A stretch of DNA of 64,000 bases from CAWACP01 sp963780655 (GTDB lineage: Bacteria > Acidobacteriota > Terriglobia > Bryobacterales > Bryobacteraceae): the NCBI GenBank assembly GCA_963780655.1, contig CAWACP010000012.1, positions 62,001 through 126,000 on the forward strand, read 5' to 3'. Positions 46,032-57,100 of this stretch are shown here, one piece after another (the stretch's first letter is position 1; every line of letters starts with the position of its first letter). A program made the translations under genes and the position numbers. The notes below the pieces were generated by a model. The model was not told the origin of the DNA and made no database searches. It was given only the letters and a program-made list of their open reading frames with translations.

Positions 46032-48671
46032 TCAGAAGTCGTGCAGGTTGCCTACTACATCGTTGTGGATGGCCCGCCAGAACGGTACAACCGCCGCAAG
46101 CGATGCGGTGAAAATGACTGCAGCCAGCGCCAGCAGCAACATTGATGGACTACGTGGCGAAACCTGGAAAACCAGGCTACTCAGCCAGCGGGAAGCCGCC
46201 CAACTTGCGGCAAGCCCGACCATCATGCCGGTTGTGAGCAAGCGTCCAATATGCGACCCAGCCCAGGCCAGGAGGCGCGGCCTCTGTGCGCCGAGCGCCA
46301 TGCGCACCGCAATCTCTCGCCGATGCGCCTTTACCCAGTAATTCAGCACGCCGTAAATACCGACTCCGGCGAGGGCGAAGGCGAGGGCGGCGAAGACTCC
46401 AAGCAGCCACGTGATGAAACGCCGTTTCGCGAGCGGCGCCGCCAACCACTCAGGGAGCGGCTTCAGAGATTGGATCGGGATGCCGCGATCGAGCGAGGCG
46501 ACATCGCGCCGCACGGCCCGAGCGAGCGATTCCGGATCCGCTGCTGTTCGGATCATCACAACCATTGCCCGCGAGGTGTTCTGCAGGAACGGCGAATAGA
46601 TTTCCGGCTCTGGCCTGGTATCCAGGCCCATTTGGCTCACATCTCCTGCGACGGCAATGATCCGGAGCAGCGGCCCCTTGTTGTAAGGACCGCCCAGTTT
46701 GATCGGCTGCCCAATGGCTTCGGCCGGCGAACGCCACCACTTTTGCGCAAGCGTTTCGTTGACAATCGCAACCGGCGGCGTGCCCGCGCGGTCCGTTCCG
46801 CTGAAGTCGCGGCCGGCTTTGAGTGGGATGCGCATAACTCGAAAGTAATCTGCATCCGCAATATTTGTGAGCGTCAGAGGAACGTTTTCCCGGCTCGGAA
46901 CGCCACGTCCGACTACCGAGTACCACCAGTCGCCGCAATCTCCAGCCGAAGGCGGGCAGTTGACGGAGCCTGTTGTTTCAACGCCCGGTTCGCGGCGCAG
47001 TTTCTCCTTCAGACTGGTATAAAAGTTCTGCACGGCCTCGTTACTCTTGTAAGACCCGGGCGGCAACTGGAGCTCGAGCGCCAACACATGAGTCGGTTCG
47101 AAACCCGGATACGCAGTTTGCGCGATGAGCAGACTTCGAACGAGCAGGCCGGCGGCAAAGGCCAGCACAACAGTAACCGCCACCTCGCCGGCCACGAGCA
47201 AATTTCCGAGTGTGTTGCGCGTGCCTCCGCCGGCGCCTCCCCCTGAACCTTCTTTCAATCTCGAGGTCAGATCGTGCTTGCTGGCCGCGCGGACCGGTGT
47301 CATCCCCGCGAGCAAACCGGCAAGGAGGCTGGCGCCAAAGGCGAACGAGAGAACGGGCACATCAAGCGAGACTTCCGAAAGACGGGGAATATCGATTGGC
47401 GCCATCTGCTGGAGCACGTGCAGGCAAGCGGCAGCCAGCGCGATTCCGACCGCTCCGCCGGAAAATGTGAGCAACAGCGTCTCCGTGAATAGCTGGCGCG
47501 CCAGTCGCGTGAGTCCAGCCCCGATCGCCGCGCGAATCGCCAATTCCCGCATACGTTCCGTGCTGCGCGCAAGCAGCAGATTCGAGACGTTTGCACAGGC
47601 CAGCAACAAAACAAGCAGCACTGCGCCCATCAGCAGCAATAGCGTGGGACGGATCTCGCCTGTGCGCTCCTCGATCAGGTATTCGGCGTAGGCCTGGTGG
47701 CCTTTCTCGGTTGAAGGATCGCTCGAATCAAGCCTTCGCATAATGGTGCCCAGATCGGCGCGCGCGGTTGCAAGGGTCACGCCCGGCTTCAAGCGGCCCA
47801 GGCCGCGTATCGATCCGTGGCGCCCGCGATTGACGCGATCCTCGTTCGGACCCAGCGGAAGATAAAAGTCAAACGGCCGGTTAAGAAATTTCGGCCCCGG
47901 GGCGAGCACGCCGGCAATCTGACAGGCAGTCCCGTTCAGGTCCAGGGTTGTGCCAGGGATGCTGGGATTTGCGCCCAGCCTGTGAGCCCAGAATTCATAG
48001 CCCAACACGACGATGCAAGGAGCCCCGGGCTTCTCGTCGGCAGTGGTGAACAGCCTCCCAAAGATCGGGCGCGCTCCGGTTAATTCGAAGAACTTGCCGG
48101 TAACCAGGCCGCCATGGGTGAGAACGGCGTCGCCACGGCCGGTCAGCGTGAAATCGCCGGTGTGAAAAGCAGCCAAATCTTCGAAGCTATGGTTCTCGGC
48201 GCGCCAGTGCTCGAAATTGACCCACGTTACGGAAATGCCGCCGGCCCCCTCGCCAGTCGATTCGCCCAGCCAAACCAGCCGTTCGCTGGATGGATATGGC
48301 AAAGGTCGAAGGAGCACCGCATACACCACGCTGAAAATCGCCGTGTTCACGCCGATGCCAAGCGCCAGTGTGGCGATCACGGCCGCGGTGAAGCCTGGCG
48401 ACTTACGGAAACTCCGTGCGGCGTAGCCCAGATCCTGCCACAAACTTTCCCAGCGCGGAAAGGTCCAGGCTTCACGCGCGTCTTCCGCGAGCCGTGTCCT
48501 GTTCCCGACCTGCCGGGCAGCCTCGCGGCGAGCTTGTTCGGGAGTCATGCCGCGCGCTTCATTTTCCTCGCGGGCGAATTCAAAATGAGCCTCGATCTCG
48601 TCGCGCAGATCCGCTGATTCGCGTCTCCCGGAAAGCGCCTGCCGAAGCTTTGCCCAGCATTCGCGGATCAT
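46032..48671 (-). CDS. ADOP-type MacB/FtsX ABC permease
   Basis: 879 residues from ATG 48671, in ATGA overlap with the PadR gene. Residues 1-80 carry the conserved ADOP N-terminal region (LRDEIEAHFEFAREENEARGMTPEQARREA). Then come TM1, a MacB periplasmic domain (FFELTGARPIFGRLFTTADE, VLGYEFWAHRLG), a first FtsX part (LLACANVSNLLLARSTERMRELAIRAAIGAG), a second periplasmic domain and a second FtsX part (YWVKAHRREIAVRMALGAQ). About eight transmembrane helices. No ATPase is encoded next to it, which is normal for these orphan permeases. Its function is unknown; PadR linkage suggests control by a phenolic or toxic compound. Confidence 0.93.
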   Translation of the reverse strand: MIRECWAKLRQALSGRRESADLRDEIEAHFEFAREENEARGMTPEQARREAARQVGNRTRLAEDAREAWTFPRWESLWQDLGYAARSFRKSPGFTAAVIATLALGIGVNTAIFSVVYAVLLRPLPYPSSERLVWLGESTGEGAGGISVTWVNFEHWRAENHSFEDLAAFHTGDFTLTGRGDAVLTHGGLVTGKFFELTGARPIFGRLFTTADEKPGAPCIVVLGYEFWAHRLGANPSIPGTTLDLNGTACQIAGVLAPGPKFLNRPFDFYLPLGPNEDRVNRGRHGSIRGLGRLKPGVTLATARADLGTIMRRLDSSDPSTEKGHQAYAEYLIEERTGEIRPTLLLLMGAVLLVLLLACANVSNLLLARSTERMRELAIRAAIGAGLTRLARQLFTETLLLTFSGGAVGIALAAACLHVLQQMAPIDIPRLSEVSLDVPVLSFAFGASLLAGLLAGMTPVRAASKHDLTSRLKEGSGGGAGGGTRNTLGNLLVAGEVAVTVVLAFAAGLLVRSLLIAQTAYPGFEPTHVLALELQLPPGSYKSNEAVQNFYTSLKEKLRREPGVETTGSVNCPPSAGDCGDWWYSVVGRGVPSRENVPLTLTNIADADYFRVMRIPLKAGRDFSGTDRAGTPPVAIVNETLAQKWWRSPAEAIGQPIKLGGPYNKGPLLRIIAVAGDVSQMGLDTRPEPEIYSPFLQNTSRAMVVMIRTAADPESLARAVRRDVASLDRGIPIQSLKPLPEWLAAPLAKRRFITWLLGVFAALAFALAGVGIYGVLNYWVKAHRREIAVRMALGAQRPRLLAWAGSHIGRLLTTGMMVGLAASWAASRWLSSLVFQVSPRSPSMLLLALAAVIFTASLAAVVPFWRAIHNDVVGNLHDF

Positions 48672-49018
48672 GGTTGCGGCTCCAGAATGCGGCGCATGGC
48701 CTCGACGAAGCGCCGCCACTCGGATTGTGACTTCACCAGTTGCCTGCGGCCGCGGGTAGTCAGCTTGTAATACCGCGCCCGCCGACCGTTTGGCGACAGC
48801 TTCCACTCACCCGTGACCCATTCCCGCTGCAGCAAGCGCTGTAGCGCCGGGTAGAGTGAACCGTTGTCGACCACGAACTCGTTTGCGGACTGCTGTTCGA
48901 TGAATTGCGAGATGCCGTAAGCGTGATTCGGTGCGATTTGAAGGCTGCGCAGGATCAGGACTTCGAGTGTGCCCTGCAGGAAGTCGAGCGCTTCCAGTTG
49001 ATGGTCTACGGTAGACAT
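48668..49018 (-). CDS. PadR-family transcriptional regulator
   Basis: 116 residues. PadR winged helix: LDFLQGTLEVLILRSLQIAPNHAYGISQFIEQQS, VDNGSLYPALQRLLQREWVTGEW, SPNGRRARYYKLTTRGRRQL. The short C-terminal helix is the family's dimerisation part. It precedes the ADOP permease with a 4-bp overlap, the standard PadR-ADOP pair of Acidobacteriota. ATG 49018 has GAGGTGGA directly upstream. It likely represses its own operon. Confidence 0.94.
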   Translation of the reverse strand: MSTVDHQLEALDFLQGTLEVLILRSLQIAPNHAYGISQFIEQQSANEFVVDNGSLYPALQRLLQREWVTGEWKLSPNGRRARYYKLTTRGRRQLVKSQSEWRRFVEAMRRILEPQP

Positions 49019-49027
49019 TCCACCTCA

Positions 49028-49043
49028 TTGTAGTATATTGTGA
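49028..49043 (-). promoter_or_regulatory. AT-rich -10 region and possible PadR site
   Basis: On the minus strand TATACT (49037-49032) is a good -10, but the -35 position is weak (TTCGCC). On the plus strand the site reads TTGTAGTATATTGTGA, containing two similar ATTGTrG units. It stands out from GC-rich surroundings. The short distance to the ribosome site makes the exact transcription start doubtful. Confidence 0.35.
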
Positions 49044-49095
49044 AAACCGTGTTCGGCGAAGCGGTACTCCGCGCCGTCTGACCGCCGCGTTGAGG

Positions 49096-49143
49096 GCCGC
49101 CAGGTTGAGCCACTTCCTCAAGGGAAGGTCTGCGGAAGGCGCG
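49096..49143 (-). pseudogene. 48-bp fragment of an HbpS/GlcG-like gene
   Basis: The sequence matches 44598-44645 at 43 of 48 positions in the same orientation. The translated fragment reads a Pro-Leu-x-KWLNLAA stretch like the region just after the signal peptide of the 44228-44695 protein. It is followed by NAAV, then similarity ends. It is the scar of a second HbpS-like gene between the PadR promoter and the disulfide reductase remnant. Confidence 0.7.
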
Positions 49144-49144
49144 G

Positions 49145-50615
49145 TTATACGGCGGAGATCCGGGCGCCTCTCGTCTCGACAACGTTGTGCGCTGACGCCG
49201 CGGATGAGAACAGAGGTATGAGACCTTCAACCAGTGTTGGGTGAGTCAGGACCGCATTGCGCAACGCGGTGTAGGGCAGCCCTGCGATCATCGCAATCTG
49301 GACTGCCGCCAGGATCTCCCCCGCGCCGGCCGCGAAGGCCGTGAACCCGAGGATGCGATCGCTGTCAGCCTCCACGAGGGCCTTCATGAACCCGCGGGTC
49401 TCCGAAAGAGTGCGTGCACGCAGGTTGGTCTCCATTGGGGCTTTGAACAGGCGATACGCCATCCCCTGGGCCTCCGCTTCTGTTTCACCCGGCCGATACG
49501 AGCAAGTTCGGGATCGGTAAACAGACAATACGGGACCTGCCTGCCCGTGGTCACACGGTTGCCGCCGGTTAAATTGGCATGGACTACCCGAAAATCGTCG
49601 ACGCTGATGTGCGTGAACTGCGGGCTCCCTGCGACCTCGCCAATGGCCCAGACGCCTAGCTCGGTGGTCTGCAGCCGCTCGTTCACTTTGATATATCCGC
49701 GGTCGGTGAGCTCAACGCCAGTCAGTTCCAGTCCGATTCCTTCGGTGTTCGGTTTGCGTCCCGTGGCGACCAGGACATGACTTCCGTTTACGACTTTCTC
49801 AATTCCATTCTGCTCGACGACGACACTCACTGAGCCGCCGGATTTCCCCGACACCTGCCTCATCCGTGCATTCAGGAGAATGTCGATGCCTTCATCTGCG
49901 AGCAGGCTGCGGAGAGCCTCGCATACGTCCGGGTCTTCTTTGGACATCAGCCGGCTGTTCCGATCGATCATCGTCACCTTGCTGCCGAAGCGACGCATCG
50001 CCTGGGACATCTCCACTCCGACGTAGCCCGCACCGACGACAAGCAGGTGTTCGGGAATTTCATCGAGTTCAAGAGCTTCGACATGGGTGAGCGGCTGCGC
50101 TTCCGCAAGGCCAGGAATTTTATCCAGCGCGGCACGCGTGCCCGTACTAACAACCACATTCGCGCCCCGCAGTTGCCGTGTAGTCCCATCGGCCAGGGTG
50201 ACTTCCACAGTCCTCGGAGCAACGAACCGCCCAGCGCCCAAAATGAACTCGGCGCCGTCTTCCGGTAATTCTCCACATACATCTCGTTCAGGCCACGCAC
50301 CATCCTGCGCTTGCGCTCGCGCACGCCCGACATTTCGATCGCGAAGCCGGCGAGTGTGATGCCAAATTCCTTACTTCGGCGAAAGTACGATGCGACCTTC
50401 GCGCTGTGGATGATGTTCTTGCTCGGCAGGCACGCGATGTTCGGGCACGATCCGCCGATGTATTTTCGATCGACTACTGCGACGCCCTTTCCCTCCGCAG
50501 CAAACGTCCAGGCGGCAACGGTCGACCCTGTGCCGCCACCGAGAATGACCAGGTCAAGTTCTTCCGGCTGCAAAGTTTTAAGAACCTGCGACGGAGAAGT
50601 GTCGCTGCTGTTCAT
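49145..50615 (-). pseudogene. Flavoprotein disulfide reductase (mercuric reductase-like), two frameshifts
   Basis: Frame 1 (from ATG 50615) has LVILGGGTGSTVAAWTFAAEG and the redox-active GGSCPNIACLPSK (CxxxxC), to MYVENYRKT at about 50250. Frame 2 (about 50250-49500) continues FILGAGRFVAPRTVEV, VVVSTGTRAALDKIPGL, the NAD(P)H loop LLVVGAGYVGVEMSQAMRRFG, LVATGRKPNTEGIGLEL and VWAIGEVAGSPQF, up to FTDPELARIG. Frame 3 (about 49500-49145) gives the dimerisation domain (ETEAEAQGMAYRLFKAPM, GAGEILAAVQIAMIAGLPYTALRNAVLTHPTLVEGL). Rejoined, it is about 490 residues, the full length of this family, with the redox cysteines intact but lacking the usual catalytic His-Glu certainty at the end. Two independent indels make a dead gene likely. 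Confidence 0.85.
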
Positions 50616-50712
50616 GCGACTCTTCCTTTCTGAGCGACCGGCTCACGCTTGATTCGCATCGATTGCGAAGGCGGTTGGGTGTATTGTATGCTGACCGGGA
50701 GCCGAGGCCAAA

Positions 50713-52362
50713 ATGGAAATCCCAGTTAAGCAATTTGTAGAACACCCCTCATCGGTTCACTGCCGTGGTCGCAACTTCACACGCATCGCTTTCCCGCCGC
50801 GCATCTCCGCGTTCCTTCTTGCCGCCGTCATGGCGCTCGTCGTCTCTGCACAGCCGGCGCACGCGCAGAATGCCGCATCCGCCCGCTCGCCTCTCGGCGT
50901 CTATGTGCACGTCGACGTTCCTGACGTGATCAAACTGTCTGGTGGGCCTTCGCAAGATAAAGGTTGCGCGCAAACGACCCAGGACCTCCATACCTATCTT
51001 CGATGCTTCTACGCGAAACTGCTGGCCGACACGGCCATATCCGGCATCACCGCAGGCTTGCACTGGGACCAAATCCAGCTCGACAACCCGCTCTGCATCC
51101 TGAACCACTCGTGCACCGCCAATCCTGACGGCTACGATTGGAGCTATGTCGACGACGTTTTTGCTGAAGCTAACGCCGCGCACAAGACCGTGCAGCTCAT
51201 CATTACGCCCGGCACCGATTCTCCGCCCTGGCTCTTGAATCTGATCCCCTCCTGCGATGGCCTCTTCACTGGCAGCGGCACTGCCCCGCTCAACTGCGGC
51301 AAGGCGACCTTCCTGAATTTCCCTGAGATCAAGCGCGCCGACGGCAACCCTCCCGTTCTGCCGCTCCCCTGGGACCCCATTTACCTCCTCGTCTGGGACG
51401 ACTTCCTCATCCACCTCAACGTGCGCTACAACTCCAATCCGGCATTCGTTAGCATCTCCATCGCCGGGCCCATGTGCGCATCCAATGAAATGATCCTTCC
51501 CACTACGGCTAATCGCTCAACGCAGGCCTCGGGACTGCCCGCGGACAAGGCGTGGCGAATTCTCATCCACCACTCCTTCCCCTTGCGGCCCGGATACGAA
51601 AACTCCGATCAGGTCTTCATCGATGCCGGAAAACAAGCCATCGATGCTTACGAGGCAATCTTCTCCGGCATCACCATCGTTAGCAACCCTGATGCAGCCG
51701 ATGACTTCCCGGAGCAGCCGTACCCCGTCGCCGTGCATCCTGACAACATGCTCTTTGCCGTCGACTGCTCCACGGCCACCCAAAACCCCATGTCCTGCGA
51801 AGCCAAAACTGAGATTCTTTCCTACTTTGTCACCGCCAGGGGCCGCAATCGAAAATCCTCACAGGTCGGCGGCATGACGGCCGGCTCCGATACCAAAACG
51901 GGCGACATTGGAGTCACCGGAGTCAAGGTTCTCACGTCCCTCTCGCCACCGCCGGTTCTCCCGATGCTCGGCGGAGCACAATTCGATTTAGAGGTCTCGA
52001 GTCAAGACACCATTCAGCAACAGGGCTGCCCCGACTACTCCGCAAATGATCACAATCCGTCCAACTGCATGTATCTCACGCCCGAGCAGGCGGCGTACAA
52101 CACGTTCACTGTCTTCTTTGATGGGACCACTTCCCCTGACGATTTCGCCAGTGTGCCGGGCGACGCGGCCATCCAGTATGTCGCGGTCGACTTTCAGGAT
52201 TTGCAGTACGCGCAGGATCCAGCCAACGCCTGCCAGACTTTTCTCCCCAGCATGACTCAGGGCCCGCCGTCCCTGCAGGACCTCTACAGCCGAGCCAGCT
52301 ACGACCTCTACACCATGGCCGGCAAGCCCGCCATTCTGCCGCCCTCTACCTGCAACAAATAG
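50713..52362 (+). CDS. Exported protein of unknown function, glycosidase-like barrel pattern
   Basis: 549 residues. The N-terminus has about 25 polar residues, then an export helix (ISAFLLAAVMALVVSAQPAHAQ). The start has GAGG five bases upstream. Residues 60-340 include ITAGLHWDQIQLDNP, YDWSYVDDVFAEANAAHKTVQLIITPGTDSPPWLLN and FVSISIAGPMCASNEM, an alternation that resembles the first strands of GH5/GH42-type TIM barrels with a Glu where the acid/base would be. Many cysteines suggest disulfides in the periplasm or outside. I do not recognise the family. It is the only intact gene between four broken ones. Confidence 0.75.
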   Translation: MEIPVKQFVEHPSSVHCRGRNFTRIAFPPRISAFLLAAVMALVVSAQPAHAQNAASARSPLGVYVHVDVPDVIKLSGGPSQDKGCAQTTQDLHTYLRCFYAKLLADTAISGITAGLHWDQIQLDNPLCILNHSCTANPDGYDWSYVDDVFAEANAAHKTVQLIITPGTDSPPWLLNLIPSCDGLFTGSGTAPLNCGKATFLNFPEIKRADGNPPVLPLPWDPIYLLVWDDFLIHLNVRYNSNPAFVSISIAGPMCASNEMILPTTANRSTQASGLPADKAWRILIHHSFPLRPGYENSDQVFIDAGKQAIDAYEAIFSGITIVSNPDAADDFPEQPYPVAVHPDNMLFAVDCSTATQNPMSCEAKTEILSYFVTARGRNRKSSQVGGMTAGSDTKTGDIGVTGVKVLTSLSPPPVLPMLGGAQFDLEVSSQDTIQQQGCPDYSANDHNPSNCMYLTPEQAAYNTFTVFFDGTTSPDDFASVPGDAAIQYVAVDFQDLQYAQDPANACQTFLPSMTQGPPSLQDLYSRASYDLYTMAGKPAILPPSTCNK

Positions 52363-52399
52363 TGGGTAGCGGTGCGGCCCTCCACCGCACTGCCGCTCC

Positions 52400-53033
52400 C
52401 TATTTGTCCTGGTAGTAATTCTGGTTAAGTACAACTTTGCCGATTCTCGCGCCCGGCTGAGCGCTGTATTGTTGGGCACGGCCTCGCTAACGACTCCCCA
52501 TTCGTGTGCATTGCGCGCCGTCGGCGGCTGTGGGTTGAGCAGGGATGCCTCCGCTCGTCCTGCTCCAGCGCGATAACTCCACGCGGTAAGAATTCCATTG
52601 CCCGGCACAATGCCTCCGGCGAAGTGCGGAACATCGTGGAAGGCCGCACCTCGGCGGCCACAATCGCGCTGGCAACCAGCGCATACTCTGAGTGCACATG
52701 GGCGCATCCCGCGATAGCCGACATCACCGGCACGCGTATATTGGCCATGCTTTCCAGATGCTGAACGCCTTCGTCATGAACCTGGCTCCAAACGCCGGAA
52801 TCGGCGACGTTGCCGAACGATGAAAAATCGGTCTCAGGGATGAACTCCCCGCCTGCTCCGGTCAGGATTACAATCTTGTTCGCCCCGTCCTGCGCGATCC
52901 GGTAAAAGGCGTCGACAAACTCCGTACGATCCTGTGCCGTGAAAGTGAATGGTCCGCCGATGCTGTGAAATTTCGATAACAAACGCGTCAGCTTCAGGCT
53001 GCGCCATGCAGCAAAGTCATCCTGACGTTGCAT
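52400..53033 (-). pseudogene. Enoyl-CoA hydratase/isomerase (crotonase) remnant
   Basis: From ATG 53033 the frame reads a crotonase core: GPFTFTAQDRTEFVDAFYRIAQDGANKIVILTGAGGEFIPETDFSSFG, then NIRVPVMSAIAGCAHVHSEYALVA. At about 52640 the continuation FHDVPHFAGGIVPGNGI and RNAHEWGVVSEAVPNNTALSRARE moves to another frame. The last about 50 bp reads differently in each frame and has no family-like end; one frame gives ARIGKVVLNQNYYQDK-stop at 52400. The normal oxyanion-hole GGG of the family is replaced by G-C-A, a further sign of decay. About 210 residues survive. Confidence 0.75.
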
Positions 53034-53049
53034 AAGATTGTCCGCACTC

Positions 53050-53804
53050 TCAGGTGGCCACAACGAGACCGCCCGCGGCACGAACGACCTCACCGGTGAT
53101 CCAGGCCGATTCGTCTAACGCCAGGAACACCGCCAGCGGAGCGATATCCGTGACGCGACCGAGCCGGCCGAGCGGCGTCTTCCCAGCCAGAACGGCGCCG
53201 GCCCCACCCTCAAAGGTTCCCGCGGCCACGTTGCCTTCCGTTTCTGTATGACCGGGAGCAATAGCGTTAACGCGTATTCTGCGAGGCGCCAGTTCGAGCG
53301 CCAAACCCCGGGTCAGCGTTTCGACGGCGCCTTTCGTGGAAGCGTACAGCAGGGCTCCCGCCACCGGATGCGAACCGACGATAGAGCTGAGGTTAATGAT
53401 GCTCCCGCCGTCGGCCCCGAAGCGCTTGATCGCCTCCTGCACAGTGAGAATCAGCCCGAGAACGTTGACGTTGTAGAGGAGGTGAAAGCTCTCTTCGGTG
53501 ATCTCCGCTAAGGGACCGAACCGGAATACCCCGGCGTTGTTGACCAGAACGTCCAGCCTTCCGAACCGAGAATCCACTTCTTTGAATAACCGCGCGACAT
53601 CCGCGGCCCTGGACACGTCGCCCCCGCGATCGCATCGCCGCCGTTATCGGCGATCGCCTGAGCGACTCTTTCGGCGCCCTCCCGGTCGGACGAATAGTTC
53701 ACGGCTACGCGTGCGCCCGCCGCCGCCAACGCCGATGCAATCCCAGCGCCAATCCCTTTGGAGGCGCCCGTCACTATTGCCACCTTCTCAGACAGTCTGC
53801 TCAT
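53050..53804 (-). pseudogene. Short-chain dehydrogenase/reductase with one frameshift
   Basis: The first frame (ATG 53804) gives the NAD(P) site KVAIVTGASKGIGAGIASALAAAGARVAVNY, to GGDAIAG at about 53620. One missing G there shifts the rest into a second frame: DVSRAADVARLFKEVDSRFGRLDVLVNNAGVF, IINLSSIVGSHPVAGALLYASTKGAVETLTRGLA (catalytic Ser, Tyr, Lys present as S-x-YxxxK) and RIRVNAIAPGHTETEG. Repaired length about 250 residues, a typical SDR. All catalytic residues remain, so the lesion is recent or an assembly error. It lies just 17 bp from the crotonase remnant on the same strand. Confidence 0.85.
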
Positions 53805-54100
53805 AATTCACCGTTGTTGTTGATCCGACTGATTGTAGGACTCGAACGCCAGCGCTGTGTTTCGTGCCTGTCCCGGAAGAGTTTTGACCGCCGCGTTGAG
53901 ATTTGCCGTAGTGAAAACCAACGTACTTTCTAAAGGAGTAATCGCTCCAGTGCCGGATGCTTTCGGTCGTGATTCCTTGCCCTTTTATCACCCGGCAGTA
54001 AACTGTGGTTTCAAGTCTCAACTGGTTGGGATGCGCCGCCCGGACTACCACTCCTTCCGGATCCCCTCCGCATCCCCTTTCTCCGAGGAGGGTTGTGTCC

Positions 54101-57100
54101 ATGTCCAATACCCGCGTCACCCTGGATGGCAATGAAGCCGCCGCGTCCGTGGCGTTCCGCCTGAACGAGGTGATCGCGATCTACCCGATTACGCCATCGT
54201 CGCCGATGGGCGAGTGGGCCGATCAGTGGTCGTCTGAGATCAAAACGAATATCTGGGGCTCCGTCCCAAAGGTCATCGAAATGCAAAGCGAGGGCGGCGC
54301 GGCCGGCGCGCTCCATGGCGCTCTGCAGGGCGGATCGCTCGCCACCACGTTCACCTCATCGCAGGGACTCCTGCTGATGATTCCGAATATGTACAAGATC
54401 GCCGGCGAGCTGACGTCCATGGTGCTACACGTCGCGGCGCGAGCCCTCGCCGCCCAGGCACTCTCCATTTTCGGCGATCACAGCGACGTGATGGCCGTCC
54501 GCCAGACCGGGTTCGCCGAGCTCTGTTCCAACTCCGTGCAGGAGGTGATGGACTTCGCGCTCATCGCCCAGGCCGCCACGCTTGCCTCCCGCGTCCCGTT
54601 CCTGCATTTCTTCGACGGCTTCCGCACCTCGCACGAAGTGGCTAAGGTATCGACGCTCAGCGATCACGACCTGCGCGCCATGATCGACGACGACCTCGTA
54701 AGGGCCCATCGCGCCCGCGGCCTTTCGCCCGATCGGCCGGTGATTCGCGGCACCGCCCAGAATCCCGACGTTTACTTCCAGGCGCGCGAGACGGTCAATC
54801 CGTTCTATATCGCCTGCCCGGAGATCGTGCAGAATGCGATGGACAAATTCGCGGGCATCACCGGCCGCCAGTACCACCTGTTCGATTACTTCGGCGTGCC
54901 CGATGCCGAGCGCGTGCTCATCATCATGGGCTCGGGCGCCGAAGCAGCGGAAGAGGCGGTGGAATACCTGGCCGCCGCCGGAGAGAAAGTCGGGTTGCTG
55001 AAGGTCCACTTGTACCGCCCGTTCTCGCTCGAGCACTTCCTGCGCGCGCTGCCCGCCACCGTGAAATCCATCGCCGTGCTCGACCGCTGCAAGGAGCCGG
55101 GCGGGGTTGGCGAGCCGCTGTATCTTGACATCGTCACCGCCCTCACCGAGGCTTTCACCAGCGAGACGGCTCCGTTCGCCGTTTTCCCGCGCATCATCGG
55201 CGGGCGCTACGGGCTGTCCTCGAAAGAGTTCACCCCGGCCATGGTGAAGGCCGTCTACGACGAGCTGAAGAAGGCTCGCCCGAAGAACCATTTCACCATC
55301 GGCATCCACGACGACGTCACGCACACCAGCCTCGATTACGATCCGTCGTTCTCCACTGAGGACAAGGACGCCGTGCGCTGCCTGTTCTACGGCCTTGGGT
55401 CCGATGGCACGGTGGGGGCGAACAAGAACTCCATCAAGATCATCGGCGAGGACACCGAAAACTACGCGCAGGGATATTTCGTCTACGACTCGAAGAAGTC
55501 CGGCTCGGTCACCGTGTCGCACCTGCGCTTCGGCCCCCGTCCCATTCGGGCCTCGTACCTGATCACGCGGGCGAACTTCATCGGCTGCCATCAATTCAAT
55601 TTCATCGACCGCTTTGACATGCTGGCCGCCGCCGAGCCAGGCGCAACCTTCCTGCTGAACAGCCCCTACGGACCCGATGAAGTGTGGGACAAGCTGCCAG
55701 ACAACGCGCAGCGGCACATCATCGAAAAGAAGCTGCGGTTCTACGTGGTGGACGCCATCAGCGTGGCCCGCGAGACCGGCATGGGCAATCGCATCAATAC
55801 CGTGATGCAGGCCTGTTTCTTCGGCATCAGCGGCGTGCTGCCTCGCGAAACCGCCATTGAAGCCATCAAGTACGCCATTAAGAAGACCTACGGCAAGCGC
55901 GGTGAAGCCGTGGTGCTGAAGAACTACGCGGCCGTGGACGCGGCGCTCGAGCACCTGCACGAAGTGAACGTGCCGGCGACGGTGAGCAGTTCCATCCGGC
56001 TACGCCTCGCCGTTCCCGCCGCCGCGCCCGAGTTCGTGCAGCGCGTCTCGGCGGCCATGATCGCAGGCGAGGGCGACAGCCTCCCGGTGAGCGCCATGCC
56101 CATCGACGGCTCTTATCCCACAGGCACGGCGCAATGGGAGAAGCGGAACATCGCGCTCGAGATCCCGGTGTGGGACGAGCAGCTTTGCATTCAGTGCGGC
56201 AAGTGCGTCATGGTGTGCCCGCACTCGGTGATCCGCTCGAAAGTCTACGACCCGGCGTTCGACGGCGCGCCGCCTGAGTCGTTCAAATTCGCCCCGGCGC
56301 GCTGGCGCGAGTTCAGCAACCTCCGCTACAGCCTGCAGGTGGCGCCGGAAGACTGCACCGGCTGCGCGCTGTGCGTCCAGATCTGCCCGGTGAAGAGCAA
56401 GAGCGAGGCGCGCCACAAGGCCATCAACATGGAAGCGCAGGAGCCACTGCGCGAGCAGGAGCGAGTGAATTGGGAGTACTTCCAGACCATCCCCGATCCG
56501 AATCGCCAGGCTGTGAACCCGGCGCTGGTGAAAGACACGCAGTTGCTCCAGCCGCTGTTCGAGTTCTCCGGCGCCTGTTCGGGCTGCGGCGAGACGCCTT
56601 ATATCAAGCTGATGACGCAGCTCTTCGGCGACCGCACCGTGGTCGCGAACGCCACCGGCTGCTCGTCCATCTACGGCGGCAATCTGCCCACCACGCCCTA
56701 CACGGTGAACGCCGCCGGACGCGGGCCCGCGTGGTCCAATTCGCTGTTCGAGGACAATGCCGAGTTCGGCCTGGGCATTCGCCTGTCGCTGGATAAGCAG
56801 AACGAGTACGCGCGCGAGCTGGTGCGCCGTATCGCCGATCGCGTTGGTGAAAATCTGGCCGATGAAATCCTGCGCGCCGATCAATCGACGGAGAAGGGAA
56901 TCGAAGCGCAGCGCGAGCGGGTGGCGTCTCTTCGCCAGGTGCTGCGCAGTGTAGACACGCGCGAGGCGCGTGATCTGACGGTCCTGGCCGACGCTCTGGT
57001 GAAGAAGAGCGTCTGGATCGTGGGTGGCGACGGCTGGGCGTACGACATCGGCTACGGCGGCCTCGATCACGTCATCGCCTCGGGCCACAACGTCAACATC

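Noticed and set aside
53805..54100. Possible small gene on the minus strand (ending near 53815, reading NLNAAVKTLPGQARNTALAF)
   Set aside because: The stretch looks partly protein-like, but there is no ribosome site, no clear start and no recognisable family; it may be a remnant at most.
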